Assembly: GCF_019097595.1 (NCBI RefSeq)
Contig: NC_080712.1
Span: forward strand, 23,181,646-23,245,645
DNA length: 64,000 bases
From: Hemibagrus wyckioides
Taxonomy: Eukaryota > Chordata > Actinopteri > Siluriformes > Bagridae
Reading direction: 5' to 3'
Below the pieces are notes generated by a model. The model made no database searches and was not told where the DNA came from. It saw only the letters and a program-made list of their open reading frames with translations. Positions within the stretch are counted from its first letter, which is position 1. Each line of letters opens with the position of its first letter. The position numbers and the translations under genes are program-made. Below, one piece after another: positions 24,372 through 37,455 of the stretch.

Positions 24372-24904
24372 ATGTATTTAAGTATTCTGTTTGGTCATAC
24401 ATGTCGATTTGTTGTACATTGATCTTTTTTTCTTTCATGTTAAGCATAACTACCGATAACAATAGGCCTAAATGCAAAACCTCATATGAAGTGGTGCAAA
24501 TTGCAAATTCAACTGGTCACTTATAAATCCAAACATGTTTGCAGATTGCTATTAAATATCAATTTACCCACAATGATTTATCAGTCAAACTGTTAACATG
24601 GAGCTGTCCTTACCACTAACATGCTTTTGTTTTGTTTGTTTAATTGAAACCCCACCCCCACCCCCCCGTCATCAGATCACCTTCACTTGACATCAATTTC
24701 ACTAAATGTCATCCGGATATTTCAGCCTGTTGACCTACTGTAACACTGACATCAGTTAAAATCCAAACTTTGGAGAGCTCTGCTACAGAGAATAGGAGTG
24801 GAAATCTCACTTGTTAATGAACTCGTACAAACAGTGGCGATATAATTATTATTAGAATAATTTGACAACCACTATCGTTATTATCATGTTATACTCTATA
24901 TGAA

Positions 24905-25260
24905 TTTTGTAGAACTCTGACCATCACACTTATATGTGCTTGTTGAACATTCCGTTCCATATTTAGTCACTCATTTGCCATTATAATAGCCTCCACTCTT
25001 CTGGAAGGCTTTTCACTAGATTTTGTTCGACTGTGGCGATTTGCCCATTCAGCCACAGAAGCATTGATGAGGTCAGGCACTGATGCTGGATGAGGAGGCC
25101 TGGTACACAGTAAGCATTTCAGTTCACCCCAAGGGTATTCAATAAGGTTGAGGTCAGGACTCTGTGCATCCTATACAATTTTGTGCTTCAAATGTGCACA
25201 CATGGGTGTGATGGTAAGGTGTCTACAAATGTCTAACCATATAGTGGTTTTACTAAACCA
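24905..25260 (-). mobile_element. Tc1-like transposase relic (C-terminal part)
   Basis: On the minus strand one uninterrupted stretch reads AQSPDLNLIEYPWGELKC, then about 50 residues ending KPSRRVEAIIMANE and a stop. This is the SPDLNPIE...W region and C-terminal tail of a Tc1-like transposase. No N-terminal part is seen, so it is a fragment or the coding end of a MITE. The flanking text (accatcacacttatatgtgc) resembles the terminal part of the related fragment at 11880. Confidence 0.75.
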
Positions 25261-27109
25261 GTGAAGAGAAGAAGTGGAGTGTATGAATTTCTGCATGTAC
25301 AGTGAAGCTTTTGGTTTAAAATGATCAAACTCGAGGTAGGTGTTTTATAATGAAGTGATGTGAAAGAACTAGAACTGTTCTTGAAAATGGGAAATATTAG
25401 CTCTCTTTTGTCCCGCAGACGTCATATCTGACCTCCCACTCCTGTCTGCATGACAGTAAAAACCGCCCACTGCTGAGACATGCAGTGATGATGCACACCA
25501 CATGCTGCGATCTGCATTGAAATAATGTCTAATGTGAAAATGTAGATTTAAAATATTTCTGTTTTAAAACTACATTTTCTCTCAGGCAGGCGGTATGTCG
25601 AATACACAAATGGTGATTTGAATAGTATTTCTATCTGATTAATTATTTAGAAATAAGCGAAACCCAATGTGGTTTTCTGCCTGATGTTTTGTAAATGCAG
25701 AGATGATTTTCTGTTCATCATGCTTGTCAAAATGAAGTATATGAGTTACTACAGGCTTCCTGTTCAGCTTCCTTTCATTCCAGGAACACCCCACAACACC
25801 TGACAGTTTGGCCCTTGTCACTCAGATCTGCCTATTTTTCTTGTCTCAAAAAATAATCAACGTCATTCACTTCGCTTAAGCCCACATGTCCGTACAGTGT
25901 TTTCACAGCAGATATTTAAATGCTTAAACCTATTGTAATAAGCCTTTTAGCTTCATGGTGTAATTTGTAAGAGCATTGTTTGTTTCAACCCATTTTAAAT
26001 GTTAGCTGAAGGGAGTGGTTAATAACAACATAAAGCATTGCTATTTTTACTTCAAGCTCCTGCTTATATGCTTACATAATTGCCATTCAGACTTACATTA
26101 AAGTCTACATTTGTGCATAATTTGCAGGTTTGTTTTTTATTTTACACACATAACTTCCCCCAACATTTGATGTTCTATTAAGACTTCTTGACATGCAGCA
26201 GGACATGACTGCTGTAATTGAGTTAAATTTCTGAAGAGTAGATAATTATGTAGTTTATGCAGTGTTATCCATACCGATAATCCATATCTCCTACTCAAAC
26301 TAAATTTTGCCCTTATAAGCAGCATGTCTCAACCAGAAGCTCTATATATTCACTTTTTGTGTAGCTCTAATTGTAGTAATAATACTTCCATCTCTACTGA
26401 AAATGCATTGAAAGGGAGCATCCTTTCTGCATAGATGCACATACACTTGAACAGTTCTGACAGCTCAGGCTTTTTTCAATTTCCAGATCAAAACGGTAGC
26501 ACCAAGAGAGAGATTTTTAATGTAGCAACTATTTTATTCATAAAATGAGGAACTGCTGCTGAGGGAAGATGGTGCTATGGTCCCTTGTTCTTTCCCAGAG
26601 AAATATCAGATCACTTTTTTTGTGTGTAGGGCATATGACGTTGGCATACTATGACATAATTTGCACCTTCCTCTCTAATCTTTACAGCAGTGTGTGAGAG
26701 TATGCAACGATCACTCGCTCAGCCCTTCCCTTTCTGGAAAACCAGAGCTGTACTCTGTTTGTTTTTGTAACCATGATTAGTAAAGTCAAGGGAAAAAAAA
26801 TGCTAGCTCACATGGAAAAGCACAGTTTCCTAAGATGCATCTGATACGCTGGCACATTACGCATGCATTTTGAACGCAGAAGGTTGCAGGAAAAGGTGAA
26901 ATAAATGAGGAGAAAGAAAGCCACATAATGTCCCTCATGTGTGAAACATCAGATGAAAGTTTTGGGTTTTTTTTCTTTCTCAGTTGTTTATGTGAAATGT
27001 CATGTGCACAGCAAGTCCAGTTATAGCCGATATCCTTTCTCGTGTGAATTTTCTATTATGTAATTCCGTGCTAGTACACCATTTCTCCCTTTCTTCTTGC
27101 TTAAAGCAT

Positions 27110-27320
27110 TGAAATATTTCACTGACTTAGTCACTCTCTGTAAGTGCTTTATCCTGGTCAGATTCGTGGTGAATCTGGAGCCCATCACTGAGCACAAGAT
27201 AGGAATTACCCCCTGGATGGGATGAAGAAACTCAGGGAGAACATAGACATAATCAGGGAGAACATAATCAAAGCTTAGGGTTGAACCCGGGACCTTGGAA
27301 CACCGTGCCACCTTTAAAAC
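27110..27320 (-). mobile_element. SINE-like repeat fragment, internally deleted
   Basis: On the plus strand the text runs CTTTATCCTGGTCAGATTCG...CCCTGGATGGGATG and ends GGTTGAACCCGGGACCTTGG...CACCGTGCCACC. These are the inverted 3' and tRNA-like (B box) ends of a common fish SINE, with the middle missing. Confidence 0.6.
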
Positions 27321-29307
27321 AGTTATGTTGAGTCATGTGCCTTATTTTGTTAATAATGGTATGATTAGTTGGAGACACGGTGCAGACAGGGACCAATTTA
27401 AATGCAAAAATGCTGGCTGTTATGCAGTAGGTGGCATTTTGATATTATGATTATAAAAGGGTTTGCTTGTCCGCTTTGAGGGAAGATTTCAATACAAAGT
27501 TTACCTTTATGTTATTATTAAGAATTTCTATTCTGATAAGCGTGCTGTCTTTTATGAGGACAACACTCACCTAGTCCACAGGGCATGAGGTCTCACTGTA
27601 TGGTTTAAGGTAGAGATGGACCAATCAGCAGTCTGTGAGGCTGGTGCCAAAGAGATGGATCTTCTTAAATTCAAGGGACGAGTCCAGATACACTGCAACA
27701 CTGCTCTACTAAGGCAGCGACACTAAACATGGTTTAAATTGATGTATTGACAATTGAAACAATTGCTGGAACTAACTTATGTTAAACATTCGTAACCAAA
27801 ACCTTTTCCTGCAGGCTGCAATCTTATATTTGCAAAATAAACAAACACAGCATGCTTAAATTGGAACATTTTTAATTATACCACCAGGTGAATTATAACG
27901 TAGGCCTGCGTGCCAAAGGTCCAGAAGCACATGCAACCAATTCAGGTCTTGCTATTAAAGAGATCAGCAGATCAATCCTCTGTGCTGTTAAGCTTAACGT
28001 GGGCATGGCTACTGACTTTGAAACTAAATATGTTGCTTGTAAAGCCTAAGTAGTTAATGTTTCTTTCAGAATGTGGTCTATGTGGGTTTAAACTGTTTGA
28101 TAGAACTGAGGAAGGGCAACATCTGAAGAGTGTTTCCAACTTGAAACTCATAGCACCTCTCCAGGTGAGATATTAAGCCACATAGTCCCACATCCTCTAT
28201 AGACGAGCATGGCTGGTTACCTAGAGCTAAAATGGTTTTCATTTTGGACATGATTTCTTCAGCTTTCTAGACAGTTGCACAGTTGAACTTATAAAAATAT
28301 GTGTGTCTAGTAAGACCTTATCATAAGGCATTAAGAGTGTAGTGTTTATGTTAATATCACAGTCAAACTTTACATGCCCAAGTGAATCCTTGAGGATAAC
28401 AGTAGTCTTTAGTATAAGAAACAAAAGTATCAGGTCTGATTTATCCGATTAGTACTTATTATTTAAGAAAAGATTATAATGCACCAATTAACTAAGCTGT
28501 AATGCTGGATACAATACATCAACCTTTTGACATATAAATGAATTTGGGGGGAAAAGTTCCTCTTCAGTTAATCACTTTTAAAAAATACTAGACTAATGCA
28601 GACGTGGATAAAGTGCTGCCTAATTCTGTACACCATGGCCACTGTTGTTCAAACAAGGTCAGATGTGCCTCAGTTTCGAAAGGGGAAGAGAAACTCCCCA
28701 TTGTCTGGCTTGGGGCTTGACCTAACTATCACCCTCGTCTGACTTTCTTCTGTCCGTCTTTGCCCACTATTCCCATTTGTCAGTATTTCTCCCTAGCATG
28801 CATCTGCTTCAATGACAAGGAAAGTTCTTAGTCAGGTCTAGACTGGCTCAGTAATACATTACATACCAGCAGATCAGCTGGGAGTAGATGCTTGGGTTCA
28901 TTTATAGCTATGGCCTTGCATCTCTGCATATCTGCCTGGCAACTCTGTGCTCATCGTGTGGCTCTACAATCCACACATTTTTCATGCATGTGCATAGTAC
29001 ACACACATGCTATGCACCCTGTCTTCGTCTGGCTCGTCATGCCTAACATGCTTCACATGCCCACCTTGTCCAGCTACTAGACTGAATGTGCAATTTACTA
29101 TATAGCCAGAACTTCCATGCTGTCACATTCTGTGAGCTGTTAAGTGCCTAAATATTTTACTCTATATCACTCCACACTTTTTTAAACTATAAGTGCCTTC
29201 ATTCGTTCTAAATGCTAATCACATGTTTGCACAGTCAGAAGAAAGACTTTTCATAGACTTTTCAATGTTTTCAAAGTGACTTATTTTTGTTTCTATTTAC
29301 TTAATAG

Positions 29308-31004
29308 GTCCTTGTCTCCAATCTATGGAGAAAGTGGGAAGGATGTGGAGCAACCTCAGAAGCAGATGTCAAACCCTCTTTAACTCCAGTGGCTCAGAAG
29401 CAAGTGTATGGAATGTAGACATGGATCACGTCCACTGTGTAGTGGACATAGGTGCACCTTCTCATGGAGCACACACAGGTGAGTCCCAGGACGATCGGGG
29501 CTCTGCTCCTTCACAGGTTACCTTAGGAGGCGGGGGACATAGAGGTCACAACTGTGTGGCAGATAGTCCCCAATTTGTTGAGATCACAGTTGACAAAGAA
29601 AGCGACGATACACGAAGGGTCCCACTTGTGCGCAGAGATTCTTATTCCCGACATGCTCCTTGGGGAGGTAAGAAGAAACACTCTTGCTCCACTAAGACAC
29701 AGAGCTCCCTGGAGGCAGACAGGCGGACAGGACGTTCGAGAGGCAGCACGGGCAGACGGGAACGTTGCTATGGGTCCAGCTCCGTCCAGGAAGTGTGTGA
29801 TAATGGAGGAGGGGTCAGTTCTCGGAGTTTAAGTGTTCGCTCTGTACGGCAACGGTTGAAGGATACTGTAGGCTTATGCTTGCCCCTGCCATCACCCCGC
29901 CGCCCTCGTTCGGCCAAGAGCCAGGTTTCCTCTAAGCGCAAGATCCACATAACAGAGCTTATGCTGGAAACTTGCCCGTTCCCACCGGGCTCGGATCTGG
30001 CCAACAAGTGGCATCTCATCAAGCAGCACACAGCACCAGTCAGCCCGCATTCCTCCACCGCAATGCTGGACGCTTTTGACTCAACACATCCCTCCCCAGA
30101 GGATGAGGAAGAGAGGCTTCGTGAACGTCGTAGATTAAGTATAGAGGAAGGTGTTGACCCTCCTCCAAATGCACGGATTCACACATTGGAGGCCACATCA
30201 CAGAGAGCTACACTTTACAAACTGGGACCAAAGATGGCCCCCTGTTCTGGAGAAGGACATGGGGAGGTCAAGGGTTTGGGGGCTGGAACAGCGGGGTTGT
30301 CCGGCATAATGGCCCAAGTTGGGGCGAGCATGGCAATGCCATCCCAGCCTGTTGACTGTGACTCTGAGGAGGACTCAACCACTCTGTGTTTGCAGGCACG
30401 GAGGCCCAAGCAGAGACATGCTTCTGGAGATGGCCATTCCTCCAGGCAGCCAGGACCCTGGAAGGTTCACACACAGATTGACTTTATTCATTGTTTGGTG
30501 CCTGATCTACTGGCCATCACAGCACTTCCCTGCTATTGGGGAGTGATGGATCGCTACCAGGCAGAGGCACTGTTGGACGGCCGACCAGAGGGCACCTTTC
30601 TACTACGTGACTCGGCCCAGGAGGACTATTTATTTTCTGTCAGTTTCCGCAGATACAACCGTTCTTTGCATGCACGCATTGAACAGTGGAACCACAATTT
30701 TAGTTTCGATGCGCACGACCCCTGTGTCTTCCACTCTTCAACAGTCACAGGTTTGTTGGAGCACTACAAAGACCCAAGCGCCTGTATGTTTTTTGAGCCT
30801 TTGCTCACCGTCCCCTTACACAGGACCTTTCCTTTCAGCCTGCAGCATCTGGCACGTGCTGCTATCTGCAGTCATACCACCTATGATGGCATTGGTGCCC
30901 TGCCACTGCCACCAGCTATGCAGGATTTCCTCAAGGAGTATCACTATAAGCAGAAAGTACGTGTTCGCTGGCTAGAAAGAGAACCACCTTTCAAGGTCAA
31001 ATAA
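29308..31004 (+). CDS. socs5: Suppressor of cytokine signaling 5 (coding 29325-31004)
   Basis: SOCS5 is an SH2/SOCS-box adaptor that dampens JAK and EGF-receptor signalling. It binds phosphotyrosine targets and recruits an elongin BC-cullin5 ubiquitin ligase. The 559-residue product (human 536) is in one exon, entered by an acceptor at 29307, 17 bases before the ATG. Family blocks seen: MEKVGRMW start; [19 protein letters not shown]; the N-terminal conserved block [17 protein letters not shown]...[16 protein letters not shown] (about residues 203-245); and [19 protein letters not shown]. The SH2 domain is at about 403-498, with phosphate-binding Arg428 in FLLRDS. The SOCS box is at about 503-541, with a cullin5-type LPLP motif. 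The product ends EREPPFKVK. One oddity: the BC box reads [10 protein letters not shown], with Ala510 where the consensus cysteine sits. The a or b teleost paralogue is not resolved. Confidence 0.97.
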
Positions 31005-34000
31005 GGTCTGGCTCTATGGCTGATGGAGGCCGGAGATTTGAAGGCAAAAGATTCTGCCAATAGCATTGGATCAGATCAACACCAGGCTTTAGGCATATGG
31101 CATATATTCATTTTTTTTATATTAAATACTTGGAATACATGGTTGGTAATAATCAGTATGTGCTATCCGACAAGCATGTTTATTTGCTGATCAGGACAGG
31201 ATTGAAATGTTTTAGTCCTCACTGCTCAGTTTCTTTGATGATAGCTAATGGATATGCTTCAGGCTGCCTGCTAAAACGTCTGCATACCGGTGCATTCTCT
31301 CTCTCCCATTTTACCTTATATGGTCAAAGGACATTTCCTATGAAAATGGAAATCAACCTAGGTAAATGCTAAAAGTTTTTTTTTTAAGTGTGCTAAATCA
31401 TGAATTTACATTCCTTTAGACATATAGATGATTTATTATATTAATCACGGCTAATTTACCAGCAACAAATTTAAATGACTATTAACTATACCTTCTAGAC
31501 AGCCAGGTTTTAGGAGGCAGAGTTAACACTGGGCAGTGTGGCTATCAGCAACTTTTAACACTGGGCTTGTCTTTTTAATGCCTAGCACAAAAGTACCACA
31601 TGAAGAAGAGGAAATTACCAGTAAGAAATATTTCCTGTTATCCACCAGCTACACAGAGAGTACTTGCAAATACACAGATATTTTATGATGTGCTGCATGG
31701 TAGAGGCACAACTCGGCACACCACCGTATATATAAAATAGCCTGTTGCCATGTTTCTGTTTGTGAGTGAAGAACAAACAGGCACCTTGTCTTTTGAGTAG
31801 TAAATGTTTAAATTTAACATATGCAGTATCAGATAAGTGTTATTACTTCAACCCTTCATGGGTTCATAAGTGTCTGTCACTGTCTGCCCCCAAACTGTAA
31901 ACCGGTGGTCTGTTTTTAACACTGATCTACATTGTCTAGCTAGTCCTTGTTTAAATTGTTAAATTTGTCTGTGGTTTCATGGGGAAGAAATGGGTTATAT
32001 TTGAGGCGTGTACTTTCACCTCACTATGACCGTCTTCACCATAGACACAGCATATAAAGATGCCATTTGTACACTCGTTATTAGTATTGATGGCCTGTTT
32101 TCTTATCGTTTGTGGTTAGTTCCACTTACATTGCACTTTTACCCATTGTGGAGCATATTACTTCGGTATGCTTCCTGTCATTTTTGTGTGCACTAATGAG
32201 TGAGATGCATTTAACACTGTAACAGATTATGGCTTAGCCAACTCTTTTAATCATATAGCCTAAGGGCGCTTTCACAACTAATAGTCCGTTTGCTGAGTCC
32301 AAATTAGAGGGACTTTGATACTTTTGGTTTAGTTTCACAATGCACATGAATTAAATGAACCGAAAAGCAAAAACACTTTGGCTGAGGGGTGTGTATATCT
32401 GAACAGTTATTTCTAAAAATCTTTCATTCAGTGGTCAGAATTACTCAAGTGCATGTACATGTCACAAAAATCACTTGAGCACAGAAAACTCGTAGCCGGA
32501 GTCGAATAAACAATTCGCTAACTATATAAATAACATTTCGTCTATCACATCCAGCATTAGCAGCTTGCATCTGCAAAGGAATGCCACCCGTAACCCGTAA
32601 TACACAGCACGTTTGGTTTTCTTCCTTCAGCCGGGTCAATTCGGGGTTACTCGCTGCAGTCAAACGGTACTAGAGTTCATTGCAAACGGACTGAGACTGT
32701 CTCACACAGACGATCTCGGACAGGCCGTTCTGGTCCAAACCTGAGTGTGATTGCTGTGGTCTCACTCTCGCTGCCTAAACGAACGTCACCCAGAGGCAAA
32801 ATGCACCAGTGCTCAATTGAAAGAGACTAAATGCTGCATTATGTGAAAGCATCCTTGGATTAAATCATTGAAAAGGATAATATTTTTGATATAGGGCAAA
32901 TGAAAGCCAACGTAAAGTCAACGTTCAGTTTAACGTCATAAGAGTTACTACTATATTAAATATGGAAAGCTGCTCAGGTCAACTCAGAGTTTATCTTAGG
33001 CATAATACTATGCTACAATTGAAGTGATTGTTTTAGTGTTTGTGTTTTCGAGGAACATCGACCAAAGGTGTATTTGTGAGCTTTACCTGTATTTGAGATG
33101 TTTTCATTATGTCTTTCTAACAATTTAACCAATGCAACATTTCAAAACTGGGTAAATGTGTTGTGAGCAATATGCTTTTATTCTGCATCTGAAAGTGTCT
33201 CCAGGAAGCTGAGTGATGGATTTAAAAAAAAAAAGCAAACCGGATAGAAAGCCTTTATATATTCCCTTTTTACACTTTCGGTGACTGCAGTGACTCAACA
33301 AAAAAATCTGTTACGCTTGTGTTCTGTGTGCTGAACATTAGGAGGACTGTAATTTAATAAGGTGTTGATGTATTGCAAGTTAGTCCCTAAATTCTTAATG
33401 ACAACCTGTGCCTTATTCCTCCCCGCTCCTGCTTTCACACTCAGGTTTTGTACTTTAGAACGATGTGGCCTGCTCGCACATACACATGGGTCTTTCTGTG
33501 CCACCACTCAGCAAATGAGCCTCTCCTGGCAGAGTTACACCCTGCCCTGCCCTACAGGCACTAATCACAGGCTAAATTTACTAACCTAGCCTCTAAATTT
33601 ACCACCTGCTAAAAGGACCAGTCTGTGTTTCTTGATGGGCTCTATGAAAATATAGAGTAGAGGGACTTTTTTCCCTTCCTCCCCAGTCCAACCACATCCT
33701 CAGCATCACCCTCGTTTCGGATATGTCGAGCTGAAAGCAGAAATGCTGTTGTTTGTGTAGTCTGCCTGGCTTCCACAATGTTTGGGCGCTATGCTAAAGT
33801 TAGCATTAGCAAGAGGCTAACACAGGGCTCCATTGACACATTTTGAGCACCCTGTTGTCTTGCTGCTCAGAGCAGGGTGGAGTTAAAAACCTCAATTAGC
33901 CATTATTTGGTTAAGGGTTGAAACGGTATGTTTAATGGCCAGTGGCCATTGTATGTTTGGTTCACGCCTTGTCTTCGGGCATTGTTAGCCGATTTTGAAA

Positions 34001-35110
34001 GATGGTGAGCCGTGACGACAAGGGATAAAGTTTTTCTTTTAAGTTGCTTTTAAAGTGTGCCTCGTAATTATGATCTAAAACTGTGGGGTTTTCTCTATCA
34101 AATGACTCATATAATCTGAAAGCAGCTTCTCTGTGCTGGGGAAACTGTTCCTACACTTTGTTCCCTATGGGAAACTTGCATGTGTCAGACATAGCAGTGC
34201 CACATGTTGCCCATATGAACTGTAAAGCAGGCTCTGTGCCATAATTACAGAAAAATAAGGGACGTCGGCGCTCTGCTTTGTTCACGAACATGCCTATATA
34301 ACAGTCTATTTCGCCCTCTAAAGAGAGGTCTCAGTGTTTTTGTTGGTAAGAGATTTAAAAATCTATCAAGAAGAGTAAATTTTAGGATTGACTACGAGCC
34401 TTCATTCCTACGTAGAGGAGGAGCATGGTCTCTAGAAAGTCTCAGCCAACCCTTACCTTTGATCTTAGATTAAATTTAGCTTGGCTTTATATACATGAGC
34501 TAAGCTCTGACCTTACAGACTTTGGATTTGTACTTTTAGAAATAGTGTCAAGAGAGTTGTGTAATACTTTTATGCAAACACATTAACAAGATAATTATGT
34601 TTACATAACTCTTCTCCCTAATATGATATGAGTGTGATGTAACCGTGGTTCGCTATAGTTTCACTTTAATGCTCTACATGCACATTCGTTGCTGAATGAA
34701 TGCAGGCAACATGCTGACAGGGCTTGACAATGATGGGCACTAATGGTTGTCATTGTGCATCCCAGAATGCTTTATATGTCCTGACCAATCACAATGTCCG
34801 TATCAAAAGACACAGGCTGGAGGAGCTCTTATCAGACAAATATAGACTAACTCTAATTATATTCCTCCTATGCTTTTGTTCTTTCTTTCCATCAGCTGGA
34901 TAAAATTGGAGTGTTTCAGCGATGAAATGTCTGTGTTTACTCCTTGACTTTTTTTTTTTTTGCTTTCCACTTTCATGCTTTTGTCTATTGCATAACTTCA
35001 GTTTTTGAAAGCCAATGAATACAATGTTTGTAGTTGTCATTATTGGTGCTTCGCAAAATGCTTCATTGTCTTAATATTACCAATAAAATCATCAAGTGTA
35101 TTCCATGCAG
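31005..35110 (+). other. socs5: socs5 3' UTR and downstream region (extent unknown)
   Basis: The sequence after the stop is AT-rich and gene-free. AATAAA hexamers occur near 32506 and 35083 (ccaataaaatcatcaagtgt, followed by GT-rich bases). Either could end the transcript; long 3' UTRs are usual for SOCS5. A non-autonomous transposon-like segment lies at about 32263-32800. Confidence 0.4.
32263..32800. mobile_element. Possible non-autonomous DNA transposon
   Basis: Begins AGGGCGCTTTCACAACTAAT with 'gtccgtttgctgagtcc' text, and has a GC-richer right half with 'tctcacacagacgatctcgg...ggtccaaacctgagtgtga'. This resembles hAT-type MITEs common in fish, from memory. I could not identify clean terminal repeats or target duplication. 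Confidence 0.3.
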
Positions 35111-35513
35111 TGAAATGAGACCCATTTATTGAATCTCTTTCATGAGTATTTGTTTTTTTCCCCCCTTCTTGTCCCCCTAGTTATTTACAGATATGGATTT
35201 ATTGCTAGATTAGTCATTTTCCTGGGGTTTGATGAACTGTTTTAGACTAAGCACAGTGAAACATTTATTCAAATTATGAATTTCTTTTTAGTTCTAAATT
35301 TAACTCATATCTTCTCAGCCAGAGCTCTTCTGATCCAAGCATCTGAGCTGGTTTAATATGTTTGGTCTCGTACTGTTTGTAAAAGGTATTAATAATTAGT
35401 CTCCCAATAGTTACACAAAGCTTCTGACCTGGAAATTTGAGAGCAGTATTACAGTTTTCAGTTTATTTAGACTCACCTTTCCTGACTGATTGGAACTATG
35501 TTTTATATTGCAT

Positions 35514-35541
35514 AATAATAATAATAATCATAATAATAATA
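35514..35541. repeat. (ATA)n triplet microsatellite
   Basis: About nine ATA-type units with one ATC variant. Confidence 0.85.
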
Positions 35542-36083
35542 AGCACCCAGCAAAATATCAACCCCAGTTTTCTGTTCTTACCAATTTCACTAAGTTACAG
35601 AGAAGCAGTGAGATGCAGTGGACCAAATTTCAGCTAGACTTATGGTTCCTGAGAAACCTCCATCTTCACCTATGTATGACTACACCGCTGACTTCAGAAT
35701 CTTGTCCTGTTTATGTCGTTCATGTTTTGAGTGAAACCTTGTGACCAATCATGAGTTAAAGAAGGCTCCCTGACTCCCTAGAATTAATTGACATGTAACC
35801 AACATGTCAATCAATATTATTTAGAAATCTCAACATATTTTTGATCATTATTGTGGATCGCACTCCTGGGTAGTTTGGCATCACATTCACGAAGGCAGGA
35901 TAAACAATCCTAGGATCAGTTTGCTAAAGAAGGTTTCACATATTGTGCAAATTACCAAAAAAAAATTTGGGAGAAGTGATGCTTGAGGCCTTTTTGTTTA
36001 GGGGAACCAAATGAATCTGTGGCAAAAAGAATTCTGTTTGTAGGAATTACAGTTACAGCCAAAAAAGTAAAACTCTGCACTAT

Positions 36084-36098
36084 AGTGCCACCAGTTGG
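36084..36098 (-). promoter_or_regulatory. CTCF-like motif, minus orientation
   Basis: Minus strand reads CCAACTGGTGGCACT, close to the CTCF core with a full GGTGGC block. Confidence 0.4.
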
Positions 36099-37224
36099 CT
36101 GATAGGTCCCATATCTCTTGCCTGTATCTGCATGAGGCTGTGAGGGAAGTCTGCTGACCAAGTATCTTGTCTCTATGAATTATGATTTGTTCTGCATTAT
36201 TCATTTTAGGGAAGGAAAAGGAAGGAAAAAATGAACCGAAAGAGTAGGGTTCTGTCACAACATGCATGATAATAGAGGGTTTTTAACACTATGTAAAGAT
36301 GGCTAATTTTGTTTTCAGTGAAGATACTGCATTGCTGCCATTTCTTTAGTAAGCCAGTTCTTGGCATACTAAATGGTTTAAGCTTTGGTTAGTGATGCCT
36401 GTATTTAGTGCCACGTTACGTAGTTTATCAAGTCAGTCAAGCAGAACAAACTGTCTCTCACTCATAAAGGTCAGAGTAACATTGCCTTCCTGAATTCCTA
36501 TCATACTGTCCATGGTCCAATACCCCCATCCCGTGCAACACCCAGATGAATCCAAATCATATTCACTGCACATACACACTCCGCTCATATACCTTTGCAT
36601 TTCACCTTTAACCACCGCAGGATAAACTAGAGAGGGAAAGCCTGCTGCTACTCTCACTTTGGATGACTTCCAAGTCTTTGGTGGCAAAGAGAGAGATGAC
36701 CTCTCACTCACCTTGTCCTTAACACATGCACTCGTGCACACACGCTGACTCCCATCTATATTTCATACCAGAAATATATCCCCCAGACAGTACTTTACAC
36801 TCACTGTGGACGACTACAGGCAGAGGCTGGGTGGAGGAGGAGCCAGGGCCTAAATCAAATGCCAGTGCGCCAGCTTGCTTACCAAGACCAAGAGAAACAG
36901 CCATCACCATCATGCAATCATCTGCAGATATGTGCCTTACCCCCGCACTACAGGAAGAGTGGATTAGCATGAGATATGAAGAGACGAAGATAGAGGCGAT
37001 ATTCGCAGATTTTCTAACTTGACACCTTTATTGAAAAGTGTGATTAACCATGGCATTTAATATTAATGTAACTATTATACAAACTGATATTTATATTAGT
37101 GTAATATTGATCGTTGTTAATTAATTATATTAAAAATGAAAATGTTATGCAACATATTTTTTATTCCAGAAACTCTGGCCCTATTCTGTGTGTGAAAACT
37201 CATCTATCTGTCCAACTATTTTTG

Positions 37225-37455
37225 GATTTAATCACTGATATTCATTCATTTATTCATCTCCAGTAATCCTGGTCAGGGTTGTGCTGGGCCAGGGGCCAAT
37301 CCCAGAAACACTGGGCCTGAGGCAGGAGTACACCCTCTTTACACACCCGTTCACATCTAATGATATCTATTTGCATGCATGTTTTTAGGGAGGTCAGAAG
37401 AAGCCAGAGAACCCAGAAGAACAGCCATATAGACACTGGGACAATTTAAGAACTG
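37225..37455 (-). mobile_element. SINE-like repeat fragment
   Basis: The plus strand shows AATCCTGGTCAGGGTTGTGC...AGTACACCC...GTTTTTAGGGAGGTCAGAAGAAGCCAGAGAACCCAGA, the inverted body of a common fish SINE. The tRNA-like head is missing. Confidence 0.6.

Larger units (their letters stand above)
21473..29307 (+). other. socs5: socs5 intron 1 (inferred)
   Basis: Bounded by donor gtaagc at 21473 and acceptor ctatttacttaatag ending at 29307. Contains a (TCTA)n tract at 22425-22513, an (AT)n tract at 24308-24367, a Tc1-like transposase relic at 24905-25260 and a SINE fragment at 27110-27320. No coding exon recognised. Confidence 0.6.

Noticed and set aside
29768..30975. Several other-frame proteins inside the socs5 exon
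   Set aside because: Shadows of the socs5 frame, which is the only one with family similarity.
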